The position numbers and the translations under genes were made by a program. The notes under the pieces are model-generated. The model did not search any database and was not told where the DNA came from. It worked only from the letters and a program-made list of their open reading frames with translations. From assembly GCF_900111895.1 (NCBI RefSeq), contig NZ_FOKB01000003.1, positions 186,001 through 250,000 on the forward strand: a DNA stretch of 64,000 nt, in the 5' to 3' direction. The number at the start of each line of letters is the position of its first letter. The stretch's first letter is position 1. Positions 1 through 8,906 of this stretch are shown here, piece by piece. The stretch comes from Pseudomonas simiae (GTDB taxonomy: Bacteria > Pseudomonadota > Gammaproteobacteria > Pseudomonadales > Pseudomonadaceae).

Positions 1-248
1 TGATCGAAGGCGCAGGGAACACCTTGGCGGCGAGCATCGATGAAATCGCCACGGGGCTGGCGAACAAGCAGCCGATTGCAATTCAGAGCGATGCCGAGGA
101 AGCGCTGGCGGTGGAGCTGGAGCAGATGCCGGATGAGATTGATGAGGGGCAACGGCTGGTGCAGACACAGTTGGCGTTGATTTGCCGGCAGTTGGGGCCA
201 CTGAGGACATTGGCTGCGCATCTGATCAAGGACACCCGTGCGGCTTAG
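1..248 (+). CDS. C-terminal end of a probable YccS/FUSC-type membrane protein (partial)
   Basis: An open frame enters from the left edge (reading from base 3) and ends at a TAG at 246-248, so only about 80 C-terminal residues are present. The visible part is acidic and helical (SDAEEALAVELEQMPDEI) and ends in RTLAAHLIKDTRAA. There is no membrane segment here. The tail resembles the cytosolic C-terminus of the large YccS/FUSC family of inner-membrane proteins, but this rests on recalled similarity only. A REP inverted pair follows directly. The identity is tentative because most of the gene lies outside the window. Confidence 0.45.
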   Translation, partial: IEGAGNTLAASIDEIATGLANKQPIAIQSDAEEALAVELEQMPDEIDEGQRLVQTQLALICRQLGPLRTLAAHLIKDTRAA

Positions 249-254
249 ACCGCT

Positions 255-336
255 TTCGCGAGCAAGCCCGCTCCCACATTTAACCGCGCCCATCCTTTGG
301 AATGTGGTCGAATGTGGGAGCGGGCTTGCTCGCGAA
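255..336. repeat. REP inverted pair (REPIN), type A
   Basis: Two inverted copies of a ~25-bp REP sequence (core GAGCAAGCCCGCTCCCACA, then its complement) are separated by ~33 bp. The pair lies between the convergent 3' ends of the first gene and the solute-binding protein gene, the usual place for Pseudomonas REP elements. Confidence 0.9.
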
Positions 337-352
337 GAGGCCCGCAAGAACC

Positions 353-1090
353 CTACATCCCATGCTGCTTCATCAACCGCGCATAACTGCCATCGGCCTT
401 CATCTTGGCAATCTCCCGGTCAAAGCTGGCGACGATCTGCGCATGCTCGGGGTTCTTCAAGCTCACCAGGATATGCAGGCTGTTTTCGCTCAAGGGCTTG
501 GGTAAGAACTCCACTGTATTGCGCACCCGCGTCGATTCGCGGGACAAGTAATACCGCGCCACATATTCATCCTCCACCGTCAGCCGCACCCGCTGCGCCG
601 CGAGCATGCGCACGGCCATGGCGAAGTTATGCACCGGCACTTTCTGTAACTGCGCATCGCCATCGAACGCCGCCGAATAGGCATACCCGCGCACCACGGC
701 AATGGGGTAATCGTGCAGTTGCTCAAGGTTCTGGAATTCGATGGGATCGTCACGCCGTTTGATGAAACGCACGCGGTTGAGCAAGTACTCGCCGGAGAAC
801 TGCCCCAGCTGTGTGCGCGCATCGTCGTACCAGGCGTTCACCAATACGTCATAACGACCGTCGCCAACGCCCATCAACGCGCGAGCCCAGGGCACCTGTT
901 CGAAATCACTGGCATAACCCGCGCGGGCCAGGGCGGTGCTGACGATATCGGTGGCAAGCCCGCCATTGATCAAGGTGGCGTCGGTAAAGGGTGGCCAGGC
1001 ATCCGCTACCAGGCGCAGACGCTGTGCGAAGGCCGGCTGAGCCAGCAATAACACTCCAATCAAAGCAACGGCACGAGAGAATCGCGGCAT
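353..1090 (-). CDS. Solitary periplasmic solute-binding protein (SBP_bac_3 type)
   Basis: The protein has 245 residues with a clear signal peptide (basic start MPRFSR, hydrophobic stretch, cleavage near AFAQ). The mature part begins RLRLVADAWPPFTD, the usual opening of family-3 solute-binding proteins that bind amino acids or related small molecules. The ATG at 1090 is chosen over the TTG six bases upstream because AAGGA lies 8 nt before it but only 2 nt before the TTG. No permease or ATPase gene is adjacent, so this is an orphan binding protein, perhaps feeding a distant ABC system or acting as a sensor. The ligand cannot be told from sequence. Confidence 0.85.
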   Translation of the reverse strand: MPRFSRAVALIGVLLLAQPAFAQRLRLVADAWPPFTDATLINGGLATDIVSTALARAGYASDFEQVPWARALMGVGDGRYDVLVNAWYDDARTQLGQFSGEYLLNRVRFIKRRDDPIEFQNLEQLHDYPIAVVRGYAYSAAFDGDAQLQKVPVHNFAMAVRMLAAQRVRLTVEDEYVARYYLSRESTRVRNTVEFLPKPLSENSLHILVSLKNPEHAQIVASFDREIAKMKADGSYARLMKQHGM

Positions 1091-1280
1091 GCTCAAAGTC
1101 CTTGGCAGGCTAGCTCAGGCGAGACCTGAGGTTCTAACAGTAGCTCAGATTACACAAAGAAAGCGGCGCCGCACGCACTCAATGATGGCAAATTGATTTC
1201 ACTCACAAAAATAGTCGATTTAGACACGAATGGCTGTCGCGCTTACTATCCGCAGCAGACATTTAATAAGAGAACATGCC

Positions 1281-1733
1281 ATGACAATTGAATGGGTCTG
1301 CAAGCACCACGATGACCTGGGCAAGGAGCAGCTTTACGCCATCCTGCGCCTGCGCAACGAGGTCTTCGTTGTCGAGCAGAAATGTGCTTACCAGGACCTC
1401 GACGGGCAGGACTTGTCGGGCGACACCCACCACCTGATGGCCTGGCAGGATGACCAGCTGGTGGCCTACCTGCGCCTGCTGGACCCGGAATCACAGGGCG
1501 GTGATGTGGTCATCGGTCGCGTGATCGTGGCGTCGGTAGCGCGCGGCACCGGGCTGGGGCATCAAATGATGGAAGAGACACTCAAGCGGATCGGCGATAT
1601 CTGGCCGCAGACGCCGATTTTCCTGTCAGCCCAAGCGCATTTGCAGGGGTATTACGGGCGATACGGATTTGTGGTGGCCGGAGAGGAATACCTTGAGGAC
1701 GATATTCCGCACATTGGCATGAGAAAGGACTAG
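1281..1733 (+). CDS. GNAT family N-acetyltransferase, ElaA type
   Basis: This 150-residue protein matches the ElaA subgroup of GCN5-related acetyltransferases. Features are the N-terminal LYAILRLRNEVFVVEQKCAY, a central strand-loop (VVIGRVIVASVARGTGLGH) corresponding to the acetyl-CoA binding motif A, and the C-terminal GYYGRYGFVVAGEEYLEDDI. The substrate is unknown. An ATG at 1281 is preferred to the upstream GTG-type start because the conserved part begins at MTIEW. The last four bases overlap the 3' end of the convergent winged-helix gene. Confidence 0.85.
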   Translation: MTIEWVCKHHDDLGKEQLYAILRLRNEVFVVEQKCAYQDLDGQDLSGDTHHLMAWQDDQLVAYLRLLDPESQGGDVVIGRVIVASVARGTGLGHQMMEETLKRIGDIWPQTPIFLSAQAHLQGYYGRYGFVVAGEEYLEDDIPHIGMRKD

Positions 1734-2026
1734 GGATAACCCAGCACCTGCTTGATCAGCCCAAGGTTCGCCTCGATCCAGCGCCGATCAATGGCCCCCC
1801 AACTGCGAATCCGATAGTGCCCGGCATGGTTGCGGGCACCGTCTTCCTGCTCGAATTCACACAGGATATCCAGGTCAGCCAACGCCGCAATCGTATCCTG
1901 GGCCGTGCGCCGGGGCATGCCGGTGACGTCGGTCAGCGCCGGGACATTGCTGGCTTGCCCGCTGTCGATCAGGTAAGCCACGTACAGGCGGCGGTAGAAG
2001 CTGCTCTTGGTCTTGCTCACATCCAT
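1730..2026 (-). CDS. Small winged helix-turn-helix protein
   Basis: The product has 98 residues. The segment VPALTDVTGMPRRTAQDTIA reads as a helix-turn-helix in which a recognition helix follows a GMPRRT turn, and the GHYRIRSWGAID part fits a wing. It probably binds DNA, but no target is evident. The gene ends inside the stop region of the convergent acetyltransferase gene and lies 19 nt downstream of the metallopeptidase gene on the same strand, so the two may be cotranscribed. Similar small proteins are common and uncharacterised in Pseudomonas. Confidence 0.7.
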   Translation of the reverse strand: MDVSKTKSSFYRRLYVAYLIDSGQASNVPALTDVTGMPRRTAQDTIAALADLDILCEFEQEDGARNHAGHYRIRSWGAIDRRWIEANLGLIKQVLGYP

Positions 2027-2045
2027 GGTCGGTCGCCTTGTGCGG

Positions 2046-2546
2046 TCAGGGTTTGCCCTGCAGGTCGCGGTACGTGAGGTAGACGCGCAGGTCGAATTCC
2101 ACCTGATGGTAGCCCGGCATCATGTACTCACAGAGTTTGTAGAACGCTTTGTTGTGGTCCGATTCCTTGAAGTGCGCCAGTTCATGCACCACGATCATGC
2201 GCAGGAACTCCGGCGCGGCCTCCTTGAACAGGGCCGCAATGCGGATCTCTTTCTTGGATTTAAGGTTGCCGCCCTGCACCCGCGAGATGGTGGTGTGCAG
2301 GCCGAGGGCACGGTGGGTCAGGTCCAGACGGTTATCGAACAACACCTTATCGATGGCCGGGGCATTGCGCAGGTGTTCCTGCTTCAGGGCCAGGGCGTAG
2401 GCGTACAACGCCTTGTCGCTCTGCACGGCGTGGCGTTCGGGGTAACGTTGTTCCAGGTAGGCACCCAATTGGTCCTTGGCGATCAATTGGCGCACTTGCT
2501 CTTGCAGAGCGGCGGGATAGGCCTGGAGGTATTTCAGCGCGGTCAT
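2046..2546 (-). CDS. YgjP/WSS1-like zinc metallopeptidase family protein
   Basis: The product has 166 residues. The zinc-binding signature is VVHELAHFKESDHNKAFYKL: the two histidines of HELAH act with Glu as catalytic base, and the downstream HNKAFY histidine is the likely third ligand, as in the DUF45/YgjP metal-dependent hydrolase family. There is no signal peptide, so it should be cytosolic. The family's substrate is not settled. It sits between a GGDEF-EAL gene and a small DNA-binding protein on the same strand; no functional link is visible. Confidence 0.8.
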   Translation of the reverse strand: MTALKYLQAYPAALQEQVRQLIAKDQLGAYLEQRYPERHAVQSDKALYAYALALKQEHLRNAPAIDKVLFDNRLDLTHRALGLHTTISRVQGGNLKSKKEIRIAALFKEAAPEFLRMIVVHELAHFKESDHNKAFYKLCEYMMPGYHQVEFDLRVYLTYRDLQGKP

Positions 2547-2588
2547 GGGGTCTGCAACAGGGTTCGAATGGGCGCCAGTGTAGCGAAT

Positions 2589-4694
2589 TCAGCACGCGCG
2601 AGCGCGCGACCAATCAGCCACTTCCTCAGCCATCAACGGCGACGCCGCTATCGGGCCCTGTATAAACGGGCAACCATTGGCCTTGAGCCATCGGGCTTGC
2701 TCTTGGGTTTCTACCCCTTCAGCCACTACCACAACATCAAAATGCCCGCACAGCTCGATGATACTGCGCGCCATCACCGCATCCCGCGCCGAGTCGGGCA
2801 GGCGCGCGACCAGTTGTGGGTCGAGCTTGAGGGTGTCGAAGGCCAGATCACGCAGATGCGCCAGGGAACAATTGCCCAGGCCAAAATCATCCAGGGCGGT
2901 GCGCACACCAATCTGGCGCAACAACTTAAGCTGTTTGGTCGACTCCTCCAGGTTACTCATCAGGCAGTCTTCACTGATTTCCACCTCCAGCTGTCGACCC
3001 TGCAACCCATGTCGCTCAATGACCTGCTGCAACTGGGCCGCCAGATTAGGCATATTGAACTGGCTGCTGCTCAGGCTCACGCTCAGCACCAGCTCCTCAT
3101 CGAACGCCGATTGCCAGGCCTGACGCTGGGCGGCGACCTGCTGGTAGATCCAGGTACTCAACTGGCTGATCAGCCGCGCTTCTTCAAGCAACGGCAGGAA
3201 CAAACCCGGCGGCACATCGCCGACGCTCGGATGCTGCCAGCGCAACAGCGCCTCGACACCGCGTAGACGCCCGCCTTCCAGGGACACCTGGGGCTGGTAA
3301 ACCAGAGTGAAATCCTTGTTTTGAATCGCCGTGCGCACGCTGTCTTCGAGCATCAGCCGAGAGCGGGCGCGCCCGTTCATTTCCTGATCGTAATAACGGT
3401 ATTGCTGACGCCCGGCGCGCTTGGCCTCGTACATGGCAATGTCAGCCGCACGCAACAGACCGCTCAAGTCCGAACCACACTCCGGGAACATCGCAATGCC
3501 GATACTGACGCCCAGCATCACATCCAGGCCGTCGATCTGCTGGCACACCGATACTCGTTCGATCAGTTTTTCCGCAATCTTCGCGGCTTGCTCTGGAAAT
3601 TCCAGCTCCAGCAACGCCGTGAATTCATCCCCGCCCATCCGCCCGAGCATGTCGCCGGATCGCAAACAGGCCTGCATCTGTTCCGAGACCCAGCGCAACA
3701 CCCGGTCTCCTGCGTCGTGCCCCAACGAGTCATTGACCCGTTTGAAGCCATCCAGGTCCAGGTACAGCAACACCAGAGACTGCTCGTTACGCTCGCTGCG
3801 CAGCAGCATGTTCTCCACCGCCTGATGAAAGCCACGCCGGTTCAACAACCCGGTCAACGGATCGGTCACCGCCTGGAACTCCAACTGCTGATGCAAATGG
3901 CGCACTTCAGACATGTCCAGCACCGTCACCACCATAGCCTTCTGCTCGGCGGGCAACGGCGCGCATGACAGTGCCACCGGTACCTGCTGACCGCGACCGG
4001 TGCGTAAAATAGCGTCGTGCTGACGCCAGGTTTCGCCTTTGCGATAAGCCTCGAACATCGGGAACCCCAGCCAGGCCGGTACATGGGGTTTTTGCAGGAA
4101 ACTCAGGAAGCTCTCACCCTGCAATTCGGTCATGGTGGCATTCAGAAGCCGCGAAATAGCCGGGTTGGCGTACTCGATCACACTCCCTTCACCCACCACC
4201 AGAATGCCCTCGGCGGCGTTATCCAGCACCGATGCATTAAAGGCGCGGGCGGACTCTAGGTCATGGCTCAAGCGCTGCAAGGCACGGCGATTGCGCTGAT
4301 GCTCCAACAGAGCCTGGACCTTGGGCTTGAGGATGTTCGGATCAAACGGCTTGAACAGATAATCGACGGCGCCACTGGCATAACCCTCCAGCACCGCCGC
4401 GGGGGACTGGGCGTTAGCCGTAAGAAAGATGATAGGCGTCATGCACGTGCGTTGGCTGCCGCGCATCAGCCGCGCCACCTCAAAGCCATCCATGCCTGGC
4501 ATGCGCACGTCCAGCAAGACCAGATCGACGTCGTGGGCGAGCAACAATTCCAAAGCTTCCAGGCCAGAACCTGCGGTGATCACCCGCCAGTCTTCACGCT
4601 GCAAGAGCGCACGCATACTGACTAGGTTTTCGGGGTAGTCATCGACCACCAAAAGAACTGAACTGCCATCGGCGTGGTGTGGAGCGCATTCCAT
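2589..4694 (-). CDS. Response regulator with PAS, GGDEF and EAL domains (cyclic-di-GMP turnover)
   Basis: The 701-residue protein has four parts in order. A receiver (about 14-125) has VVDDYPE, the phospho-acceptor Asp in LVLLDVRMPGMDG and the Lys in LFKPFD. A PAS domain (about 150-270) follows. The GGDEF domain (about 275-435) has the intact motif RMGGDEF near residue 352. The EAL domain (about 450-695) has EALLRWQHP, DDFGLGNCS, FDTLKLD and VVAEGVE. Both catalytic motifs look intact, so the protein could make or break c-di-GMP, with phosphorylation or PAS input setting the direction. No histidine kinase gene is adjacent. The EAL loop reads DDFGLGN rather than the usual DDFGTGY. Confidence 0.92.
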   Translation of the reverse strand: MECAPHHADGSSVLLVVDDYPENLVSMRALLQREDWRVITAGSGLEALELLLAHDVDLVLLDVRMPGMDGFEVARLMRGSQRTCMTPIIFLTANAQSPAAVLEGYASGAVDYLFKPFDPNILKPKVQALLEHQRNRRALQRLSHDLESARAFNASVLDNAAEGILVVGEGSVIEYANPAISRLLNATMTELQGESFLSFLQKPHVPAWLGFPMFEAYRKGETWRQHDAILRTGRGQQVPVALSCAPLPAEQKAMVVTVLDMSEVRHLHQQLEFQAVTDPLTGLLNRRGFHQAVENMLLRSERNEQSLVLLYLDLDGFKRVNDSLGHDAGDRVLRWVSEQMQACLRSGDMLGRMGGDEFTALLELEFPEQAAKIAEKLIERVSVCQQIDGLDVMLGVSIGIAMFPECGSDLSGLLRAADIAMYEAKRAGRQQYRYYDQEMNGRARSRLMLEDSVRTAIQNKDFTLVYQPQVSLEGGRLRGVEALLRWQHPSVGDVPPGLFLPLLEEARLISQLSTWIYQQVAAQRQAWQSAFDEELVLSVSLSSSQFNMPNLAAQLQQVIERHGLQGRQLEVEISEDCLMSNLEESTKQLKLLRQIGVRTALDDFGLGNCSLAHLRDLAFDTLKLDPQLVARLPDSARDAVMARSIIELCGHFDVVVVAEGVETQEQARWLKANGCPFIQGPIAASPLMAEEVADWSRARAC

Positions 4695-5004
4695 GCTACG
4701 TCTCTTCCTAGGGAGCCACTCCGGTCAATTCTGACAGAAAACCCGGACAAACTCTGAGGCCTCACTCTAGCCCCGCTTCCAAAAAAGCAGAAGTAACGAC
4801 GGTGCCATCATTGCGCCAATTTTCAGGAAGCCGACTAACGGTAACCCGCTACAGCCCGCGATTCCTGGGAAACATGGCTTTTTGGCATTCCCTTGACGCC
4901 AATAATTTGCCATCGACCATTTAACAAGACGGTTAACACCACCTATAAAGAACCTGTCTGGCCCACGGGCCAAAGCCTTCACCTTCTGTAAAAAGGCAAA
5001 TGCC
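4695..5004. other. 310-bp divergent intergenic region
   Basis: The gap separates the GGDEF-EAL gene (leftward) from the alginate lyase gene (rightward) and should hold both promoters. I see no open frame or strong hairpin. Candidate elements for the lyase are TTGACG (4892) and a TATAAAG-like box near 4945, but their spacing is poor. A GAACCTGTCTGG stretch follows at 4951. None is convincing. Confidence 0.3.
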
Positions 5005-5670
5005 ATGATCGACCTTTCCACCTGGAACCTGAGCATTCCGGTCGGCTCCCCGCCCGCCACCATCGACACTCCGAAACTGATGAATGGTTTCAACGACCAG
5101 TATTTCCAGGCCGAAGGCAGCAACGTGCAATTCTGGACCCCTGTCACCGGCACCCGCACCGAAAATGCCGTTTACCCGCGCAGCGAATTGCGTGAGACCT
5201 ACGCCGATGGACGGCTGCGTAACTGGACCTATCCGGATGCGGACAACTTCCTGCGCGCGACCTTGGCAGTCAACCAAGTGCCCTCCACCGGCAAAATCGT
5301 GATTGGGCAGATTCATGCCTATGACAGCCAAAAGCCGCTGATCAAACTGGAGTATCAATTCAAGGAAAAAACCCAGACAGGCAACATCGTCGCCAAAGTC
5401 CGCATGCGCCCGGATGAGGATGAAGGGCGGGTAATCATCGTGGCGTCGAACGTGCCACTGGAGAAGAGCTTCACTTACGTGATCAACCTCAACAAAGCCG
5501 GGCTGCTCAGTGTGTATGCCGCCGATGGTGAGTGGAATGAGCGTATTGGCGCTGCGTGGGGGGCGAAGCCGTTGTACTTCAAGGCAGGAGCGTATGTGCA
5601 GGACAACAGTGGGGATAGCAAGGAAGGTGCACGGGTGACGTTTGCGAAGCTGGATATTGATCACGACTGA
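5005..5670 (+). CDS. Polysaccharide lyase family 7 (alginate lyase)
   Basis: The 221-residue protein carries all three conserved PL7 blocks on the jelly-roll fold: RSELR (about 59-63), QIH (about 101) and YFKAGAYVQ (about 191-199), with the catalytic His/Tyr and Arg. PL7 enzymes cleave alginate by beta-elimination. The protein starts MIDLSTWNLSIP directly at the catalytic fold, with no signal peptide. This resembles the small PL7 of P. aeruginosa (PA1167, from memory), so its site of action is uncertain. A ribosome site (AAAAAGG) lies 8 nt before the ATG. A terminator follows. Confidence 0.93.
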   Translation: MIDLSTWNLSIPVGSPPATIDTPKLMNGFNDQYFQAEGSNVQFWTPVTGTRTENAVYPRSELRETYADGRLRNWTYPDADNFLRATLAVNQVPSTGKIVIGQIHAYDSQKPLIKLEYQFKEKTQTGNIVAKVRMRPDEDEGRVIIVASNVPLEKSFTYVINLNKAGLLSVYAADGEWNERIGAAWGAKPLYFKAGAYVQDNSGDSKEGARVTFAKLDIDHD

Positions 5671-5686
5671 ATACCAACCACAAAAA

Positions 5687-5710
5687 AGCCCGCATCACTG
5701 CGGGCTCCTT
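5687..5710. terminator. Bidirectional intrinsic terminator after PL7 lyase and fba
   Basis: The stem AGCCCGCA/TGCGGGCT (5687-5694 with 5699-5706) has a 4-nt loop, an A-run on the left and CCTTTT on the right. It serves the convergent lyase and fba genes. Confidence 0.85.
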
Positions 5711-5724
5711 TTAAACGCTGAGGC

Positions 5725-6789
5725 TTAATTCACCTTGGCGTTCAACTCACCTTTCAAATAACGCTGATACATCGCTTCCAACGAGATCGGCTTGATCTTC
5801 GAAGCGTTACCGGCAGTGCCAAACGCTTCGTAACGCGCAATACACACGTCACGCATCGCGGTCACGGTGGCGCCGAAGAATTTACGCGGGTCGAACTCGC
5901 TCGGGTTGGTGGCCATCAAGCGACGCATCGCACCGGTGGACGCCAGGCGCAGGTCGGTGTCGATGTTGACCTTGCGCACGCCGTACTTGATGCCTTCGAC
6001 GATTTCTTCAACCGGTACGCCGTAGGTTTCTTTGATGTCGCCGCCGTACTGGTTGATGATCGCCAGCCACTCTTGCGGCACCGAGGAAGAACCGTGCATC
6101 ACCAGGTGGGTGTTAGGGATGCGTTTGTGGATTTCCTTGATGCGGTCGATGGCCAGCACGTCGCCGGTAGGTGGCTTGGTGAACTTGTAGGCGCCGTGGC
6201 TGGTGCCGATGGCGATCGCCAGGGCGTCAACTTGGGTCTTCTTCACGAAGTCAGCAGCTTCTTCCGGGTCAGTCAGCATCTGGCTGTGATCCAGCACGCC
6301 TTCGGCGCCGATGCCGTCTTCTTCGCCGGCCATACCGGTTTCCAGGGAACCCAGGCAGCCCAGCTCGCCTTCAACCGACACGCCGCAGGCGTGGGCCATG
6401 GCAACGGTTTGTTGAGTGACGCGTACGTTGTACTCGTAATCGGTTGGGGTCTTGCCGTCTTCGCCAAGGGAGCCGTCCATCATGACCGAGCTGAAGCCCA
6501 GTTGGATGGAGCGCTGGCACACGTCCGGGCTGGTGCCGTGGTCCTGGTGCATGCACACCGGGATGTGCGGGAATTCTTCGATCGCGGCGAGGATCAGGTG
6601 ACGCAGGAACGGAGCACCGGCGTATTTGCGGGCACCGGCCGAAGCCTGGACGATCACGGGGGAGTCGGTCTTGTCAGCGGCTTCCATGATGGCGCGCATC
6701 TGCTCAAGGTTGTTGACGTTAAAGGCTGGGACGCCGTAGCCGAACTCGGCTGCGTGGTCCAGCATTTGACGCATGCTGATAAGTGCCAT
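5725..6789 (-). CDS. fba: Fructose-bisphosphate aldolase, class II
   Basis: This 354-residue enzyme interconverts fructose-1,6-bisphosphate with DHAP and glyceraldehyde-3-phosphate. The class II metal site is seen in [10 protein letters not shown], with further conserved segments [18 protein letters not shown] and [13 protein letters not shown], and length and sequence fit the 'Calvin-cycle subtype' form. It lies downstream of pgk and two small lipoprotein genes on the same strand. This matches the Pseudomonas order tkt-epd-pgk-fba, a gluconeogenic/pentose-phosphate gene group. A REP pair lies between it and the lipoprotein genes. Confidence 0.97.
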   Translation of the reverse strand: MALISMRQMLDHAAEFGYGVPAFNVNNLEQMRAIMEAADKTDSPVIVQASAGARKYAGAPFLRHLILAAIEEFPHIPVCMHQDHGTSPDVCQRSIQLGFSSVMMDGSLGEDGKTPTDYEYNVRVTQQTVAMAHACGVSVEGELGCLGSLETGMAGEEDGIGAEGVLDHSQMLTDPEEAADFVKKTQVDALAIAIGTSHGAYKFTKPPTGDVLAIDRIKEIHKRIPNTHLVMHGSSSVPQEWLAIINQYGGDIKETYGVPVEEIVEGIKYGVRKVNIDTDLRLASTGAMRRLMATNPSEFDPRKFFGATVTAMRDVCIARYEAFGTAGNASKIKPISLEAMYQRYLKGELNAKVN

Positions 6790-6943
6790 TGTGTTGTCTC
6801 TCCCGGTCGAGGGTCGTTAATCGTGCAAGCCTGCCGTAGCGGCGGCTGCTATTCAAGTTATTGCCGGTCAGGTTTTACATGCCTGGCCTGCTGAATCGTT
6901 TTTTCAGGCGGGCTCAACACCTATCTCACTTTGAAACCGGCTC

Positions 6944-7039
6944 AATGTGGGAGCGGGCTTGCTCGCGAAAGCGGTGAAAAGCAGCTAGCGGATTCGGTGA
7001 CTGATACACCGCATTCGCGAGCAAGCCCGCTCCCACACT
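6944..7039. repeat. REP inverted pair (REPIN), type A
   Basis: One REP copy (TGTGGGAGCGGGCTTGCTCG) is followed after ~45 bp by its inverted copy (GAGCAAGCCCGCTCCCACA). The pair sits in the 282-bp gap between the MliC-like gene and fba. I see nothing else in that gap apart from the fba leader. Confidence 0.9.
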
Positions 7040-7071
7040 TGGGCCTCATCAACTTTGAGATCGTGATCTCT

Positions 7072-7407
7072 CTATTGAGCCTTGCAGCCGCGGCCGATCA
7101 AATCATCGGTGGCCACCCAGTAAACCAGGCCTTCCTCACCTTTTGTGTGAAACGCCAATTGGTCGTTGGCATACAGCACGCCCGAGGCAGCGACGTCCTG
7201 TTTAAGACGGTAGATCTGGTCGGAACCGCCGAGGCGCAACTCCACCTCGGATTTAGCCTGGTTGGCGAAACGCCAGTTGACCTCGGCCTTGCTGTCGCAG
7301 GTCCAAGTGGTCCACTTGTCGGCAGTTTCTGCCTTGCTGTCGAACATGTTCATACTGCTGCAGCCGGCCAACAAGGCCAGAGCTGCCAGGGCGAAAACGC
7401 CTTTCAT
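7072..7407 (-). CDS. Small lipoprotein, MliC-like (lysozyme-inhibitor family)
   Basis: This 111-residue protein has a lipoprotein signal peptide ending in the lipobox LLAGC. After it come TWTCDSKAEVNWRF and a terminal Cys (GRGC), with AFHTKGEEGLVYW in between. The WTC...GLVYW...C layout is that of MliC/PliC-type C-type lysozyme inhibitors, which sit in the outer membrane and protect peptidoglycan. The ATG at 7407 is preferred over the upstream TTG because GAGG lies 7 nt before it. It stands between pgk and fba and follows another small lipoprotein gene, as in other Pseudomonas. The inhibitor role is inferred from pattern only. Confidence 0.7.
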   Translation of the reverse strand: MKGVFALAALALLAGCSSMNMFDSKAETADKWTTWTCDSKAEVNWRFANQAKSEVELRLGGSDQIYRLKQDVAASGVLYANDQLAFHTKGEEGLVYWVATDDLIGRGCKAQ

Positions 7408-7468
7408 TGCCAATCCTCACAGTGCGACCCGGAGGCCGCCGCTGCTGTCGGTTAGTTGATCAGACCCG

Positions 7469-7696
7469 TCAAGGGCAACCCTGTTCCTGACCGTTGGGCG
7501 CGGAGTCGTATTTCTCCAGCCGTTCGTTGCCGATGCGTTTGTTGATCACCGGCATGGTCTCGGCTTGCCAGTCCGCCTGGTAGCAGCTTTTTTTCTGCTG
7601 CGCCGCAGGCTTTCCAGCTTCCGGCTCCGCATGTGGCGTGCTGCCGCAGCCAGCCAGCAGGCCCGCTGCGATCACCATTGCCAACGACTTGGTCAT
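7469..7696 (-). CDS. Small lipoprotein of unknown function
   Basis: The product has 75 residues. The signal peptide MTKSLAMVIAAGLLAGCGS ends in an LAGC lipobox. The short mature part contains two more cysteines (KKSCYQ and the C-terminal QGCP), which could form a disulphide. The ATG at 7696 has AAGGAG seven nt upstream, so I take it over the start eight codons earlier. It lies 29 nt downstream of pgk and is probably cotranscribed with it. I do not recognise a characterised family. Confidence 0.75.
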   Translation of the reverse strand: MTKSLAMVIAAGLLAGCGSTPHAEPEAGKPAAQQKKSCYQADWQAETMPVINKRIGNERLEKYDSAPNGQEQGCP

Positions 7697-7725
7697 AGGA
7701 ACACTCCTTTTCCGGATCACGAGCC

Positions 7726-8889
7726 TCAGCCTTTGGCTCGGGTTTCCAACACTTCAACGGCGGGCAGTACTTTGCCTTCGACGAATTCGAGGAAGGCGCC
7801 ACCACCGGTAGAAATGTAGGAGATCTGGTCAGCAACGCCATATTTATCGATGGCCGCCAGGGTGTCGCCGCCGCCGGCGATGGAGAATGCCGAGCTTTCA
7901 GCGATGGCCTTGGCCAGCACCTTGGTGCCGTTGCCGAACTGATCAAACTCGAACACACCCACCGGACCGTTCCACAGGATGGTCTGGGAGGCTTTCAGCA
8001 GTTCAGCGAAGTTGGCTGCGGTTTGTGGGCCGATATCCAGGATCATGTCGTCGGCGGCCACATCCGCGATCAGCTTGACGGTGGCTTCGGCGCTTTCGGC
8101 AAATTCCTTGGCGACCACTACGTCCACCGGCAGTGGCACGCTGACTTTCGCGGCGATGGCACGAGCAGTGTCGAGCAAATCCGGCTCGTACAGGGACTTG
8201 CCCACGGGATGCCCGGCTGCGGCCAGGAAGGTGTTGGCGATACCGCCGCCAACGATCAGCTGGTTGCAGATCTGGCTCAGGCTGTTGAGCACGTCCAGCT
8301 TGGTGGACACCTTGGAACCGGCCACGATGGCGGCCATTGGTTGGGCCGGAGCCCCCAGGGCCTTGCCCAGTGCGTCCAGTTCAGCGGCCAGCAGCGGGCC
8401 AGCGGCAGCAACTTTGGCGAACTTGGCCACGCCGTGGGTCGAGCCTTCAGCGCGGTGGGCGGTGCCGAACGCGTCCATCACGAACACGTCGCACAGCGCC
8501 GCATATTGCTGGGCCAGTTCGTCGCTGTTCTTTTTCTCGCCTTTGTTGAAGCGCACGTTTTCGAACAGCACAATGTCGCCAGCCTTCACGTCAACGCCGC
8601 CTAGGTAGTCAGCCACCAGCGGCACGTCGCGGCCAAGGGCTTTGCTGAGGTAATCGGCGACGGGCTTGAGGCTGTTTTCGGCGGAGAACTCACCTTCGGT
8701 CGGACGACCCAGGTGGGAGCAGACCATCACGGCCGCGCCTTTTTCCAGGGCCAGCTTGATGGTCGGCAGCGAGGCCAGGATTCGCGCATCGCTGGCGACA
8801 ACACCGTCCTTGACTGGGACGTTGAGGTCTTCGCGGATCAGTACGCGCTTACCTTGCAGATCGAGGTCGGTCATCTTCAACACGGTCAT
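7726..8889 (-). CDS. pgk: Phosphoglycerate kinase
   Basis: The enzyme has 387 residues, the normal bacterial length. It transfers phosphate between 1,3-bisphosphoglycerate and ADP. Visible family motifs are the N-terminal [32 protein letters not shown], the hinge [10 protein letters not shown] and the C-terminal nucleotide-site loop [16 protein letters not shown]. It lies 17 nt downstream of epd and clearly belongs to the tkt-epd-pgk-fba group. Confidence 0.98.
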   Translation of the reverse strand: MTVLKMTDLDLQGKRVLIREDLNVPVKDGVVASDARILASLPTIKLALEKGAAVMVCSHLGRPTEGEFSAENSLKPVADYLSKALGRDVPLVADYLGGVDVKAGDIVLFENVRFNKGEKKNSDELAQQYAALCDVFVMDAFGTAHRAEGSTHGVAKFAKVAAAGPLLAAELDALGKALGAPAQPMAAIVAGSKVSTKLDVLNSLSQICNQLIVGGGIANTFLAAAGHPVGKSLYEPDLLDTARAIAAKVSVPLPVDVVVAKEFAESAEATVKLIADVAADDMILDIGPQTAANFAELLKASQTILWNGPVGVFEFDQFGNGTKVLAKAIAESSAFSIAGGGDTLAAIDKYGVADQISYISTGGGAFLEFVEGKVLPAVEVLETRAKG

Positions 8890-8906
8890 GGGTCGCAGTT
8901 CCTGAA

